Part shown: piece after piece, positions 1 to 8,780 of the stretch
Position numbering within the stretch: the stretch's first letter is position 1
Layout of the letters: every line of letters starts with the position of its first letter
NCBI RefSeq assembly: GCF_003114835.2
Contig: NZ_AP025028.1
Coordinates: forward strand, 3,748,001-3,812,000
Source of the DNA: Leptospira kobayashii
GTDB lineage: Bacteria; Spirochaetota; Leptospiria; Leptospirales; Leptospiraceae
Direction of reading: 5' to 3'
Length of the DNA stretch: 64,000 nt
Notes under the pieces: generated by a model
The model's database searches: none
What the model was told of the DNA's origin: nothing
The model's input: the letters and a program-made list of their open reading frames with translations, nothing else
Translations under genes and position numbers: made by a program

Positions 1-380
1 AACCAGGCCGTTTCTCCGAAGCCGAACACAAGAATGGTTGCGACTACCGCAGAATTGGCGCTATGTGCCGAAGGGAAAGAATGTTTCATATCGGGATTGG
101 AATCTTTTTTTCCCATTACACTGACCAAAGGCCGTTTGCGGGAAAAATATTTTTTTAAAGATAAAACCAAACGATCGGTTCCGTAAGTGAAAATCAGAAC
201 AACCGGAAGAGAAACGTAGACAGGCTTGTACAAATCACTGATAAACATCAGTGGCAAAAGGATAAGTGCAAACATCTCTCCTTTATTGATTCTGGACAAT
301 ATCCAACCCAACCTTTGGCTGTGCAGATGGGTTTGTATCCAGATAGAAAACTTTTGATCGATAACGGATATAAAATTCAT
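1..380 (-). CDS. PAP2-superfamily phosphatase, C-terminus off the left edge
   Basis: Partial gene read on the minus strand from the ATG at 380-378 to the window edge. The visible 126 residues include a hydrophobic stretch (GEMFALILLPLMFI), then the PAP2 motif K-x6-RP (KKYFSRKRP) and the second motif PSAHS, the usual PSGH. These mark a membrane type-2 phosphatidic acid phosphatase or undecaprenyl-pyrophosphate phosphatase, which dephosphorylates lipid phosphates at the inner membrane. The third motif (SRxxxxxHxxxD) would lie outside the window. The start codon overlaps the hisS stop by one base (TAATG), so the two are probably co-transcribed and translationally coupled. The exact substrate cannot be told. 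Confidence 0.8.
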   Translation of the reverse strand, partial: MNFISVIDQKFSIWIQTHLHSQRLGWILSRINKGEMFALILLPLMFISDLYKPVYVSLPVVLIFTYGTDRLVLSLKKYFSRKRPLVSVMGKKDSNPDMKHSFPSAHSANSAVVATILVFGFGETAW

Positions 381-1690
381 TAGGACAGTTCAGTTCGAAC
401 TTTTTGTAAAGCATCGTCCCATTTCAATTCTTCCTGGGACCGATGAACCATATCCTTTAAAGTTACTGTTTGATTTTTGATTTCTTCTTCCCCGAGAATC
501 AGAATCCATCTATATCCTTTCTTCTCGGCATAGGAAAGTTGTTTTCCCATCTTTTGAGTTTGCAAAGAAAGATCCACGGCAACATTTGCAGCTCTGAATC
601 GTTTTGCCAAACTCTGCACGGAAGAAAAAGAAGCATCATCCAAGAGAGGAATGTAAACCGTATTCGCATTGGATAAATTCGGCAATAATCCGTGTGTTTC
701 CAAAAAGTTTTGCAAAGTGACATCACCGAGTCCGAAGCCGATTCCGGAAAGTTCCTCATTGGAAAAAAGTCCGATCAGGTTGTCATAACGGCCACCACCG
801 TATAATGAACGTTTGTTTTTCGGACTTGTATCGAAAATTTCAAATATAAATCCGGTATAATAATCAAACCCTCGTACTACGGAAGGATCGAAATCGACTA
901 TGTCCGCAAGGCCAAGATCCTTCAGTCCTGAGAAAAGATCGTTTATCTTTTGAATTGTTTCTGCAGTCAGACCGAGAATCGTATGAATATTTTCCACAGT
1001 TGCCGCAAGGAACTGGTCAATCTTCGATACGGCCGTGGGATCTTCAGGGATCGTTTTCGAAACAAGTGCAACATATTCATCCTGGGTGATTTTATTTTTT
1101 TTGTCCAGGATCTTGGAAACTTCGTGCGCTTGCTCCGGTTTCAATTTCAAGCCTGATTTGAAAAATTCATCCAGAAGAGAACGATGGGATACTTTCACTC
1201 GAAAAGAATTTCTAGGAGCACCGAAAGCAAATAGAATGTCACAAGCCAAAGAAAAAATTTCCAACTCTGCCCGGAAATGATTCACTCCGAACATATCCAC
1301 GTTGAGTTGCCAATGTTCCCGCAAACGTCCGTGGCCCGGCTGTTCGTATCTCCAAAGATTGGGAATGGAAAACCAACGAATCGGCCTTGGTAAATCCCTG
1401 AGTTTGCTTGCCACCATACGAGCAACAGTCGGAGTCATCTCGGGTCGTATGGCAACTTCACGACCGCCCTTATCTATAAAGTTATAAATTTGTTTGCCTA
1501 CGATTTCTTCCCCGGTTTTTGCCCGATATAAATCCAAAGACTCGATCATCGGACCGTCGTATTCTTCATATCCGTAGGAAATAGCGACCTGTTTCATCAC
1601 TGAAAACAGATAGTTGCGTAATCTCATATCTTCGGGAAAAAAATCCCGAGTGCCTTTGTAATTCGCAGTGGTTAATTTTTGTTCTTTCAA
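380..1690 (-). CDS. hisS: Histidyl-tRNA synthetase
   Basis: Class II aminoacyl-tRNA synthetase that charges tRNA-His. The protein is 436 residues, normal for bacterial HisRS. Visible signatures are KGTRDFFPEDMRLRNYLF at the N-terminus (residues 12-29), motif 2 around WRYEQPGHGRLREHWQLN (about 113-130), the histidine-specific RGFDYYTGFIFE and GGRYDNLIGLF segments (about 274-309) and motif 3 GIGFGLGDV. The C-terminal 90 residues form the anticodon-binding domain (YIPLLDD onward). The downstream gene is a PAP2 phosphatase starting within its stop codon. The start is an ATG. Identification is secure. Confidence 0.97.
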   Translation of the reverse strand: MKEQKLTTANYKGTRDFFPEDMRLRNYLFSVMKQVAISYGYEEYDGPMIESLDLYRAKTGEEIVGKQIYNFIDKGGREVAIRPEMTPTVARMVASKLRDLPRPIRWFSIPNLWRYEQPGHGRLREHWQLNVDMFGVNHFRAELEIFSLACDILFAFGAPRNSFRVKVSHRSLLDEFFKSGLKLKPEQAHEVSKILDKKNKITQDEYVALVSKTIPEDPTAVSKIDQFLAATVENIHTILGLTAETIQKINDLFSGLKDLGLADIVDFDPSVVRGFDYYTGFIFEIFDTSPKNKRSLYGGGRYDNLIGLFSNEELSGIGFGLGDVTLQNFLETHGLLPNLSNANTVYIPLLDDASFSSVQSLAKRFRAANVAVDLSLQTQKMGKQLSYAEKKGYRWILILGEEEIKNQTVTLKDMVHRSQEELKWDDALQKVRTELS

Positions 1691-1722
1691 ATCAGGACTT
1701 TGCCTTTTAATATAATGTTTGT

Positions 1723-2850
1723 TTAGCGAAAAAACTCGATTAAGCTCTCGTAGATTTCCTTACCGCGTTTATCGCCACCGCTCAATCCGATGATACGAGT
1801 GCCTACAACATAGAAATCATGAATCTCTTCCATATGTCGAAGTTCCATTGCCATACGAATGGGTGCCTGCATCTTAAAATTGATATCAATCGTCATCGAA
1901 GGTTTGATCATCAGGGATTTTATAATCTCCGGATCTCTCACTTCGATAGCAACTCCGCCCTTGGATACATTCAAAACATTCTGTTTTAAATCCAATATAT
2001 GCGTGTTTGAATCCATGATTCTCTCTTGGAAGGTGATTTCAACTTCTTTAAATAATTCGAAAACCGCAATGGGAACAGGAGACTTTTCATATTCCAAACT
2101 AAGATATGCAAAAAAATGCAAATCGTTCATTTTGATAAAGATAGGGTAATACAGAAATGAACTCATTTTTTTTCTTTTGTATTCCGCTATCTTATCATCC
2201 AATAGAAAATCTTCTTCAAAAGTCTCTTTCGGATCATAAACATCCGGAAGCGGTGCCGATTCCATGACTTGCGTATTGATCAAATAAAGCGGTTTTTTGT
2301 ACAATTGCATCAATTCCACTTCATCATTCATTTCGGAAGAAGAGATGAAAACTACCTTGGATTGAGGATAATCTTTTAAGAGATTTCTATGGATATCAGT
2401 AAGAATCACCTGAGAACTAACGCCCGTTAATTTAGAAAAATCTATATCCGTTTTTGCGACGAGAAAATTGGAAGCCAAAACACTTCCATATACTTTTTCA
2501 TTTCTGGGATCTTGGCGAACGGCAAAGGACTGTCTTTTTTCAATCAACTTACCCAGTAGCAGATTGTCTTTTTTGCTTAGGATCTGGTAATCCACTTCCA
2601 CCTGAAAAGAAGGAGTTGTATAAACAGTGAAACGTTCGGTCGGAAAATCAGGGATCGCTTCCATTTCAAAAATATGCGAACCGTCGGGGCGTTCTCCCTT
2701 AAAGCGCAGTTTGATTTGAGTATCATAACCTTTCAGGTAGAGCCCTTCCGCATTCATCATCTGTTTGTAGAGATCTTGAATGTTAAGGGACTCTTCCATG
2801 GGAGCCCACTCCCTATCGGTCTTGTAATGTGTCTTTGGGATACTAATCAT
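1723..2850 (-). CDS. PilZ-like domain protein (DUF1577-type)
   Basis: A 375-residue cytoplasmic protein without signal peptide or membrane segment. The C-terminal third carries the PilZ-like segment NVSKGGVAIEVRDPEII (about 295-311), matching the DxSxxG half of the c-di-GMP-binding PilZ motif with N in place of D. The RxxxR half of the motif is not obvious. The size and style match the Leptospira DUF1577 family as I remember it; that assignment is recall, not search. It starts 1 base after the stop of the upstream OmpA-like gene, so they form an operon. A c-di-GMP-responsive role is plausible but unproven. Confidence 0.65.
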   Translation of the reverse strand: MISIPKTHYKTDREWAPMEESLNIQDLYKQMMNAEGLYLKGYDTQIKLRFKGERPDGSHIFEMEAIPDFPTERFTVYTTPSFQVEVDYQILSKKDNLLLGKLIEKRQSFAVRQDPRNEKVYGSVLASNFLVAKTDIDFSKLTGVSSQVILTDIHRNLLKDYPQSKVVFISSSEMNDEVELMQLYKKPLYLINTQVMESAPLPDVYDPKETFEEDFLLDDKIAEYKRKKMSSFLYYPIFIKMNDLHFFAYLSLEYEKSPVPIAVFELFKEVEITFQERIMDSNTHILDLKQNVLNVSKGGVAIEVRDPEIIKSLMIKPSMTIDINFKMQAPIRMAMELRHMEEIHDFYVVGTRIIGLSGGDKRGKEIYESLIEFFR

Positions 2851-2851
2851 A

Positions 2852-4870
2852 TCAGTCTATTTTTTTGAAATTTACCCGCCGGTTTCTAGCACGGCCTTCT
2901 TCTGTCTCATTATCAGAAATAGGTTGCGAATAATAATATGCTTGTATCTTCATTTTCTCTTTGGCTACGCCTTTGTCACGAAGATATTGATAAACCGAAT
3001 TTGCCCGGTCTTCACTCAAAGTGATATTATATTCCCGTTTGCCCACATTATCCGTATGTCCGCCGATTTCCACTTTTTCATTTTTATGGTGAATCAAATA
3101 ATCCGCAAACAAATCCAATCTTTTTTTATCTTCAGCACGCAATGATCTTTCGTTAAATGGAAAATAGATAACCGTATTGTACAGTTCGTCAAAATCACTT
3201 AGATTTCTAAGATACAATACAGTCTCTTTCCCCACCATATCTTTGATCGCCGTATCCGGGTATAGGAAAGTCTCTTCTTTATAACCTTTTGCTTTTGCTA
3301 AAATTTCAAAAGCGTAAGTAGGTTCTTTTTCCAAATGGAAAGTATTGTCTTTGGAAACAATCACCTTACCTTTCCTTGTCAAATCATCAAAATAAATAAT
3401 TTCCGCATTCGGAATCACCAGATCGGTTTTTCTATCTTTTACGATAAAACGGATTCCTTGGATGGTTTTATTCGGACGATCATCTTTTATAGGACGAATC
3501 GGTTGTAAAACAATTCGAGAGTATTGTTCTTTATTTTTTCCCACATTCCCACGTAGATCGATCAGTAATTCTTGCGGATGAAATCCGGGCGAGGAAACTT
3601 CTACCCGATACAGTTTGCCTGTTTTTAAAATCGTTCTGAAATTTTCCAAATCTTCACTGCTCAAATCTCCTCCGATCCGTTTGGAGGTAATGATTTGAAT
3701 CGGTTTGGTTTCATCGTAAATTTTTAAAGTGGCGTCTAAGCCGATCATGATTGCTTCCGATCCGTCCAGAACCAAACCGCGAAACAAAAATTCATAAGAC
3801 CTTCTCAAATCTTCCGGTACTTGCGTACGGTAAATATCGAATTGGCCTTCTCCTCCCGGACGATTGGAAGAAAAATAAAACCAAAGATCATCGTGTGTTA
3901 CGGAAATCCCTTCATTATCACTTTCTTCCCATAAACTGTAAGTGGAATAATCCGCAGGAGTATCAAAAGGAAAACCGGTAGAATCCGCGCTTAAACCTTG
4001 TTTGGTGTTAAAAGGAGAGCCGAGGATCTCCGGTTTTTGAAACACAGCCGTTTCCGGATTCATTTCCGAAAAATAGAAACTGAATTTTTTATTTTTATCT
4101 TCTCTATTGGAACTGAAATAAATCCGGTTTCCATCCCAATGATACGAGGGACTGATTTCATCTTCCTTGGAATTGATAACTTCACCCAAAGCGATCGGTT
4201 TTTGCCAAATTCCATCTCTGCAAAACAAACTAGGTTTGTCCAAGTTAGGTTGTTTTGTTTCAGGGACAGTCAAAGGATTTCTTTTGGAAATCCAAAGATC
4301 ATAACCTCCCCTACCTCCCGGGCGGTTGGAGGAAAAAACCATAGAACATCCATCAGGTGACAGAGCGGGCATTTTATCTTCGAAATTGGAGTTGACTTCG
4401 TTTAAGGCAACGGGAGCCGACCAAAGCCCTGTTCTATGATTGATTTTCGTATAATAGATATTTAATCCGTCGTATCCTTCCATATTTTTTTTAGAGTCGT
4501 TTACATCTTTGTTTCTTACGGAAGTAAAGTACAATTCGTACGGTTTTTCGTCTTCATCAAATAGAATCGAAAACATCCCTTCAAAATTCGGAGTATTCAA
4601 TTCGCGAAAATTTTTAGGAGCATCCCATTCCGGATATTTCATACGATCCGGAAAACTTTTGTTTTCAGAAATCCAAATGTCCATACCGCCTTCCCCCCCG
4701 GGACGATTGGACTGGAACACCAAATATCTTCCCGAAGGGGAAACAATCGGATTGTATTCCACATTTTGGGTATTCAGAGGCTGATTAAAGCGAACATCTT
4801 TCACTTTCGGGAGAGGTTGGGCCCAGAGAGCGAGACCAAAAAGGGGTAATAGAGAAAAATATCGTTTCAT
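2852..4870 (-). CDS. OmpA-family protein with WD40-like (PD40) beta-propeller repeats
   Basis: A 672-residue envelope protein. A short signal peptide (MKRYFSLLPLFGLALWAQ) is followed by four PD40-type repeats with the signature FxSNRPGGxGxxDIW (about residues 52-66, 174-188, 250-256 and 334-348), a middle region resembling carboxypeptidase-regulatory or Ig-like beta folds (about 365-540), and a C-terminal OmpA domain (about 550-672) with the peptidoglycan-binding residues in IGGHTDNVG and RANSVYQYL. It is expected to be periplasmic or outer-membrane associated and to anchor to the cell wall. The start ATG has a good ribosome site (GGAAGAG). It is divergent from folP and heads the operon with the PilZ-like gene. 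Confidence 0.9.
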   Translation of the reverse strand: MKRYFSLLPLFGLALWAQPLPKVKDVRFNQPLNTQNVEYNPIVSPSGRYLVFQSNRPGGEGGMDIWISENKSFPDRMKYPEWDAPKNFRELNTPNFEGMFSILFDEDEKPYELYFTSVRNKDVNDSKKNMEGYDGLNIYYTKINHRTGLWSAPVALNEVNSNFEDKMPALSPDGCSMVFSSNRPGGRGGYDLWISKRNPLTVPETKQPNLDKPSLFCRDGIWQKPIALGEVINSKEDEISPSYHWDGNRIYFSSNREDKNKKFSFYFSEMNPETAVFQKPEILGSPFNTKQGLSADSTGFPFDTPADYSTYSLWEESDNEGISVTHDDLWFYFSSNRPGGEGQFDIYRTQVPEDLRRSYEFLFRGLVLDGSEAIMIGLDATLKIYDETKPIQIITSKRIGGDLSSEDLENFRTILKTGKLYRVEVSSPGFHPQELLIDLRGNVGKNKEQYSRIVLQPIRPIKDDRPNKTIQGIRFIVKDRKTDLVIPNAEIIYFDDLTRKGKVIVSKDNTFHLEKEPTYAFEILAKAKGYKEETFLYPDTAIKDMVGKETVLYLRNLSDFDELYNTVIYFPFNERSLRAEDKKRLDLFADYLIHHKNEKVEIGGHTDNVGKREYNITLSEDRANSVYQYLRDKGVAKEKMKIQAYYYSQPISDNETEEGRARNRRVNFKKID

Positions 4871-4957
4871 TTGGCTCTTCCTTCATTCTATCGGTTTAAG
4901 GGAAATTTCTGCCAAGGTAAAAAAGAAGGATTTGTCGCTTCCGCCTTAGTCTTTGAA

Positions 4958-5776
4958 ATGAATTCAATGAGCCAAATCTTCGGAATTCTCAATATGACGA
5001 CAGATTCCTTTTCGGATGGGGGCTTGTTTTTGGACCCGAAATCCGCAAAAGAGCAGGGGCAAAAATTGCGAAATGACGGAGCCGATTATCTGGATATTTC
5101 CGGCCAATCTTCCAATGTGAAATCCGCACTCGTCTCCGAAGAATTGGAATGGGAAAGAATCGAACCTACTCTACGCCATTTTATCTCCTTGGGAATTCCT
5201 ACGAGTGTGGATAGTTTCCGCCCGAACGTCCAGGCCAAAGCATTGGAAGCGGGCACCCAAGTACTGAATGACATCACTGGATTTACCCACCCGGATGCAA
5301 GATCCTTATTCAAAGATCCATTTCTCTCCCAAAGCCAAGCCAAGTTGATCGTGATGCATTCGCATACGCTCGGTATTGCGAAGGAAAAATCCGAACTCAC
5401 ACCAGAAAATGTGGTACCTACCATCTTGAATTTCTTTCGGGATCGAAAATCCGAACTCACTTCCTGGGGAATTGCGGAAGAGCGGATTTATTTTGATCCG
5501 GGAATGGGCTTTTTTCTGGGAGAGGATCCAGAACTGTCCTTCACAGTGTTACGCAACATCGACCGGATTTTATCCGAATTTCCCCGATTGATGTTGGGCG
5601 TTTCCAGAAAATCCTTTTTGGGAAACGTATTAGGCGGTTTACCTCCGAAGGAACGGGAAATGCCTACTTTTGCTACCGAGATCTATTTGCTCCAAAAGAA
5701 AGTCCCCATGATCCGAACTCATGATGTTTTGAAACTGACTCAGGCAAAAAAAATTTTAAGCTTGTTAGGAAAATAA
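4958..5776 (+). CDS. folP: Dihydropteroate synthase
   Basis: Joins p-aminobenzoate to the pterin diphosphate in folate synthesis. I chose the ATG at 4958 (an alternative is 4967) because the family's N-terminal motif FGILNMTTDSFSDGG follows a few residues later; the open frame reaches back to a TTG at 4871, but that extension has no family resemblance. Other motifs are SVDSF, NDITGF, FDPGMGF, GVSRKSFLG and the terminal RTHDV. Odd points: the usual loop ESTRPG reads QSSNVK, and the GFGKT lysine loop reads GFFLGE. Both loops contact substrate or sulfonamide in known DHPS enzymes. It is probably still a DHPS, with altered drug contacts. Confidence 0.88.
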   Translation: MNSMSQIFGILNMTTDSFSDGGLFLDPKSAKEQGQKLRNDGADYLDISGQSSNVKSALVSEELEWERIEPTLRHFISLGIPTSVDSFRPNVQAKALEAGTQVLNDITGFTHPDARSLFKDPFLSQSQAKLIVMHSHTLGIAKEKSELTPENVVPTILNFFRDRKSELTSWGIAEERIYFDPGMGFFLGEDPELSFTVLRNIDRILSEFPRLMLGVSRKSFLGNVLGGLPPKEREMPTFATEIYLLQKKVPMIRTHDVLKLTQAKKILSLLGK

Positions 5777-5801
5777 ACCTAGAGATTATTTAAGGAAAAA
5801 A

Positions 5802-6716
5802 CTATTCTCTTCCCGTTCGGATTGCTTTTCTAGTTTCCCGTCCGGAAGGATCCAAAGTAGGAAAAAAAACGGATTCTGGCACCGCGTAACCTTCCGCTAC
5901 CGCTTTACGATAATAAGGAAGAAGAGGATTCCAATTGGGTTTGTCTTTGGATAGAAGAAGCAAATCCCGCCAAACTTCCAAAAACGAGATTTGCGATTTT
6001 TCTTTGTCGGAAGCATTTTCAACCCATTTGAGTCCTTCCGCATAACGACCCAGTTCAAAATTGGCTTTTAGTAGAAAGTAATGAAATTCCCTGTTTTTTT
6101 TAGCAGCTACCGCCAATGACTTTCCGTAATCCAAAACGGAATGCCACTTCTCATGATGAGTTTGAATTTCAGTCATTCCGAAAAGTGCTTCTTCATGAAA
6201 CGGATTGATTTCCAATACCTGGTTGTAATACGATTCTGCGAAAGTGAAATTCCCCTGATGCAGATAATAATTCGCCAATTCTTCGTAAGAATACAATTCC
6301 CAACCTTTGACCCGGGAAAGAGCATCAAGTACAATGACTCTTTCTTCCCAGCGCAATGTATCGTATAACTCTTGTATTATTTTTGTATAAACGGGAGAAT
6401 TTCTGGCGGGAGAATCAGATTCGATTTTCCCCTTAATAGTTTCATATTCTTCCAAAACATAATAGAACCTAATTCGGTTTAGGTGAACTTGGGTATTTTG
6501 GAAAAAATCTTTTACGCAAGCGTCCCAAGCCAGCTCTGCCCGGTTCAAATCTCCCTTCCCGGTATACTTAAGAGCGTCCTGATTGCAGCGAAAAGCAGGA
6601 TCAGTTTCATTCAGTTTTATAAACCTCTGATCCGACTCCAAAGCCTCTTGGTTCCGGATAGAGTAAGAACAAAAAGTAAAACCGAATAAAACGAAAAGAA
6701 GAAGGGTATTTTTCAA
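5802..6716 (-). CDS. TPR-containing putative lipoprotein
   Basis: About 304 residues. I place the start at the TTG at 6716 (MKNTLLLFVLFGFTFC), which has AAGG 6 bases upstream; a TTG two codons earlier (6722) is also possible. The N-terminus is a lipoprotein-like signal ending FGFTFC, a loose spirochaete lipobox. The body has helix-pair repeats, including a clear TPR unit at TFAESYYNQVLEINPFHEEA (about residues 170-190). The gene lies downstream of another TPR gene, likely in one transcript. The function is unknown; TPR proteins usually act as protein-binding scaffolds. Confidence 0.75.
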   Translation of the reverse strand: MKNTLLLFVLFGFTFCSYSIRNQEALESDQRFIKLNETDPAFRCNQDALKYTGKGDLNRAELAWDACVKDFFQNTQVHLNRIRFYYVLEEYETIKGKIESDSPARNSPVYTKIIQELYDTLRWEERVIVLDALSRVKGWELYSYEELANYYLHQGNFTFAESYYNQVLEINPFHEEALFGMTEIQTHHEKWHSVLDYGKSLAVAAKKNREFHYFLLKANFELGRYAEGLKWVENASDKEKSQISFLEVWRDLLLLSKDKPNWNPLLPYYRKAVAEGYAVPESVFFPTLDPSGRETRKAIRTGRE

Positions 6717-6725
6717 AAACAAACC

Positions 6726-7622
6726 TTAGGTTTCTGTATTTTCCTTCATCTTTTGAGCAAATACCAAATACTGCATCGCTTTTTCCGGATTTCCGTTAAA
6801 TAGATAGAGCAAACTCAAATCCATTGCTTCCTGGGGATCAGGAGGGGAAAATTCTTCCGGGTTTTCGCGGGAAAGTTCCAATTTGGCTTTGAATTCCTTT
6901 AATTTCTTTTTAGCATTCCCTTGGATTCGGTGCAAACTTTCCTGCGCCAAAGTGTCTTCTTCGCCCCATGCTTTTTCCAAAGTTTGGTTAAAAGAAACAA
7001 ATCCGGAGTCATGCGTTGCCATCTCCGTAAGAAGGGTGGCTGACGCTTTGTAATTTCCCTGTTTCGCCAAAATATCCGATTGGATCAGCCTCAACTGTGA
7101 ATTGCCCGGATAAAGTAAAAGATACCTTTCCAACATTTTCAAACTTTCCGGATAACGATTCCTTTCGTAATAAAACATAGCCAGCCCTCCTAATGCCGTT
7201 TTGTGGTTCGGATCAATCTTCACCACATTCGTAAGATACACTTCCGTCTTTTCATCATTTTCATTGATTTGATAAATTTGTGCGAGTAATAGATGCGCTA
7301 AAACGAACTTCTTTTCAAACTTTAACGCTTGTTTTAAGAAGTGAATTGATTTTTCCAACTCTTTCAAACGAAAGAAGGAAACCGCGATATTATAACAATT
7401 TTTGAAATCAGGATGGATTTTGACCGCCTGAGAAAAAAACTGAGTCGCTTTTACGTGATCATTCTCTTTCGCATAAATCACACCTAAATTTTGATAGGCG
7501 AGATAAAAACCGGAATCTTCCTGAATGATTTTTTCATACAAACGCTTCGCTTCGTCCGACTGACCTGATTTCTCCAGTCGAACCGCATCATTGAACCAAG
7601 ATTGTATTCCTTCGGCGCCCAT
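6726..7622 (-). CDS. Tetratricopeptide-repeat protein
   Basis: A 298-residue protein with no signal peptide and at least five consecutive TPR units from residue 8 to about 200: AKRLYEKIIQEDSGFYLAYQNLG, then units ending with KIHPDF, KFEKKF, KIDPNHKT and LLYPGNS, plus a final unit near the C-terminus (GNPEKAMQYLVFAQ). It is followed after a few bases by a TPR lipoprotein, so the two may work together. No catalytic domain is visible. The start is an ATG at 7622. Confidence 0.8.
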   Translation of the reverse strand: MGAEGIQSWFNDAVRLEKSGQSDEAKRLYEKIIQEDSGFYLAYQNLGVIYAKENDHVKATQFFSQAVKIHPDFKNCYNIAVSFFRLKELEKSIHFLKQALKFEKKFVLAHLLLAQIYQINENDEKTEVYLTNVVKIDPNHKTALGGLAMFYYERNRYPESLKMLERYLLLYPGNSQLRLIQSDILAKQGNYKASATLLTEMATHDSGFVSFNQTLEKAWGEEDTLAQESLHRIQGNAKKKLKEFKAKLELSRENPEEFSPPDPQEAMDLSLLYLFNGNPEKAMQYLVFAQKMKENTET

Positions 7623-7730
7623 TATAGAATCTTATCGAATCAGAAAAACCATTACCAGCAAAGAAAAATGTAAAGGAGAATCGAAAAACTCTCCGAAACT
7701 TTCTATAGATTCCAAAAGAAGGGGATAGTT

Positions 7731-8636
7731 ATGCAAAAACTGATATTCTTTTCAGTAGTATTATGCCTTATTTCGTGTTCTTCTACGGAAGCGACACGAA
7801 GAAATTACAGTGCTTCCGGCGATCCGGAAGATATATTTTTCGAAAGATCACAGAAAAATAGATCCACAGCTTCCTCGGATGAAGCGGTCACAAAATCCAT
7901 TCTGGATGATTTGGATTCCAAACCCAGATCTACGGGAGAAGGATTGGCTTTGCCTGAGAAAAAAGCGAATGCTTCGGGAAGTTTTGATGAAGTCGGACTC
8001 TCTTCCTGGTATGGACAAAAATTCCAAGGAAGACCGACTGCTAGTGGGGAACCATTTGACCGAATGAAACTGACGGGCGCTCACAGAACATTGCCCATTG
8101 GTTCCCTGGTCAAAATTCAAAATTTAGAAAATAATAAAGAAGCTGTCGTTCGTATCAATGACCGAGGGCCTTTTGTAGATGAAAGAATTGTAGATGTTTC
8201 CGAAAAAACCGCGGAACTACTCGAATTCAAAGACAAAGGGGTTACCAAAGTGGGAATCCGAGTTCTCAAAAAAGGAGAATCAGCAGGCGAAGATTTGGAT
8301 GGTGCGGATCTGGATGATACGGAACTTTTAGATGATGTTCCCGCCAAACCGGAAAAGTTGACTCCTGCCAAACCGGGAAATCTTACTTCCAAACCACCCG
8401 CTTCTTCTCAAAACCCAAAAGGTTATACAGTGCAAGTCGGTGTATTCAACGAACAAGAGAGAGCTCTCAAATATAAGGAAACTTTAAAAACGGATTACAA
8501 ACAGTCTGTTTTTGTTTACCCGAGAGAGGGCAAATATGTGGTCCAAGTAGGGGATTTCTCCGACAGAACCAAAGCGGAATCCTTGAAAACGCGTTTAAAA
8601 TACGATGGGATTGATTGCTTTATTCCCAATAAGTAA
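7731..8636 (+). CDS. rlpA: RlpA-family septal-ring lytic transglycosylase lipoprotein with SPOR domain
   Basis: A 301-residue lipoprotein. The signal peptide MQKLIFFSVVLCLISC ends at a lipobox (LISC). Residues 80-170 form the RlpA double-psi beta-barrel: GLSSWYGQKFQGRPTASGE, AHRTLPIGS and RINDRGPFV hold the usual glycan-cleaving residues. After a linker rich in E, D, K and P, a SPOR domain (about 222-300, YTVQVGVFNEQERA through FSDRTKAESL) should bind denuded septal peptidoglycan. Known relatives cleave naked glycan strands at division sites. The ribosome site AAGGGG lies 6 bases before the ATG, and a strong terminator follows the gene, so it is probably transcribed alone. Confidence 0.92.
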   Translation: MQKLIFFSVVLCLISCSSTEATRRNYSASGDPEDIFFERSQKNRSTASSDEAVTKSILDDLDSKPRSTGEGLALPEKKANASGSFDEVGLSSWYGQKFQGRPTASGEPFDRMKLTGAHRTLPIGSLVKIQNLENNKEAVVRINDRGPFVDERIVDVSEKTAELLEFKDKGVTKVGIRVLKKGESAGEDLDGADLDDTELLDDVPAKPEKLTPAKPGNLTSKPPASSQNPKGYTVQVGVFNEQERALKYKETLKTDYKQSVFVYPREGKYVVQVGDFSDRTKAESLKTRLKYDGIDCFIPNK

Positions 8637-8668
8637 TCCAAGAAACATCCTATCCCTAGAATCCGATC

Positions 8669-8704
8669 AAGGCGTTTTGGTGCACTGCACCCAAACGCCT
8701 TTTG
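8669..8704 (+). terminator. Rho-independent terminator after rlpA
   Basis: A long inverted repeat, AAGGCGTTTTGGTGCA facing TGCACCCAAACGCCTT, with one mismatch and a very short loop, followed by TTTTGT. It lies 33 bases after the rlpA stop and separates it from the following phosphatase gene. Confidence 0.8.
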
Positions 8705-8780
8705 TATTGAAAATGTATTGCTTTACGACGTAATTTTGTTACGATTTTGCAGGATATCCCCCACTTAGAAGTCCCCCACT

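Noticed and set aside
4871..4957. N-terminal extension of folP back to TTG 4871
   Set aside because: The extra residues do not resemble the family, the TTG abuts the divergent OmpA-like start, and ATG 4958 gives the standard N-terminus.
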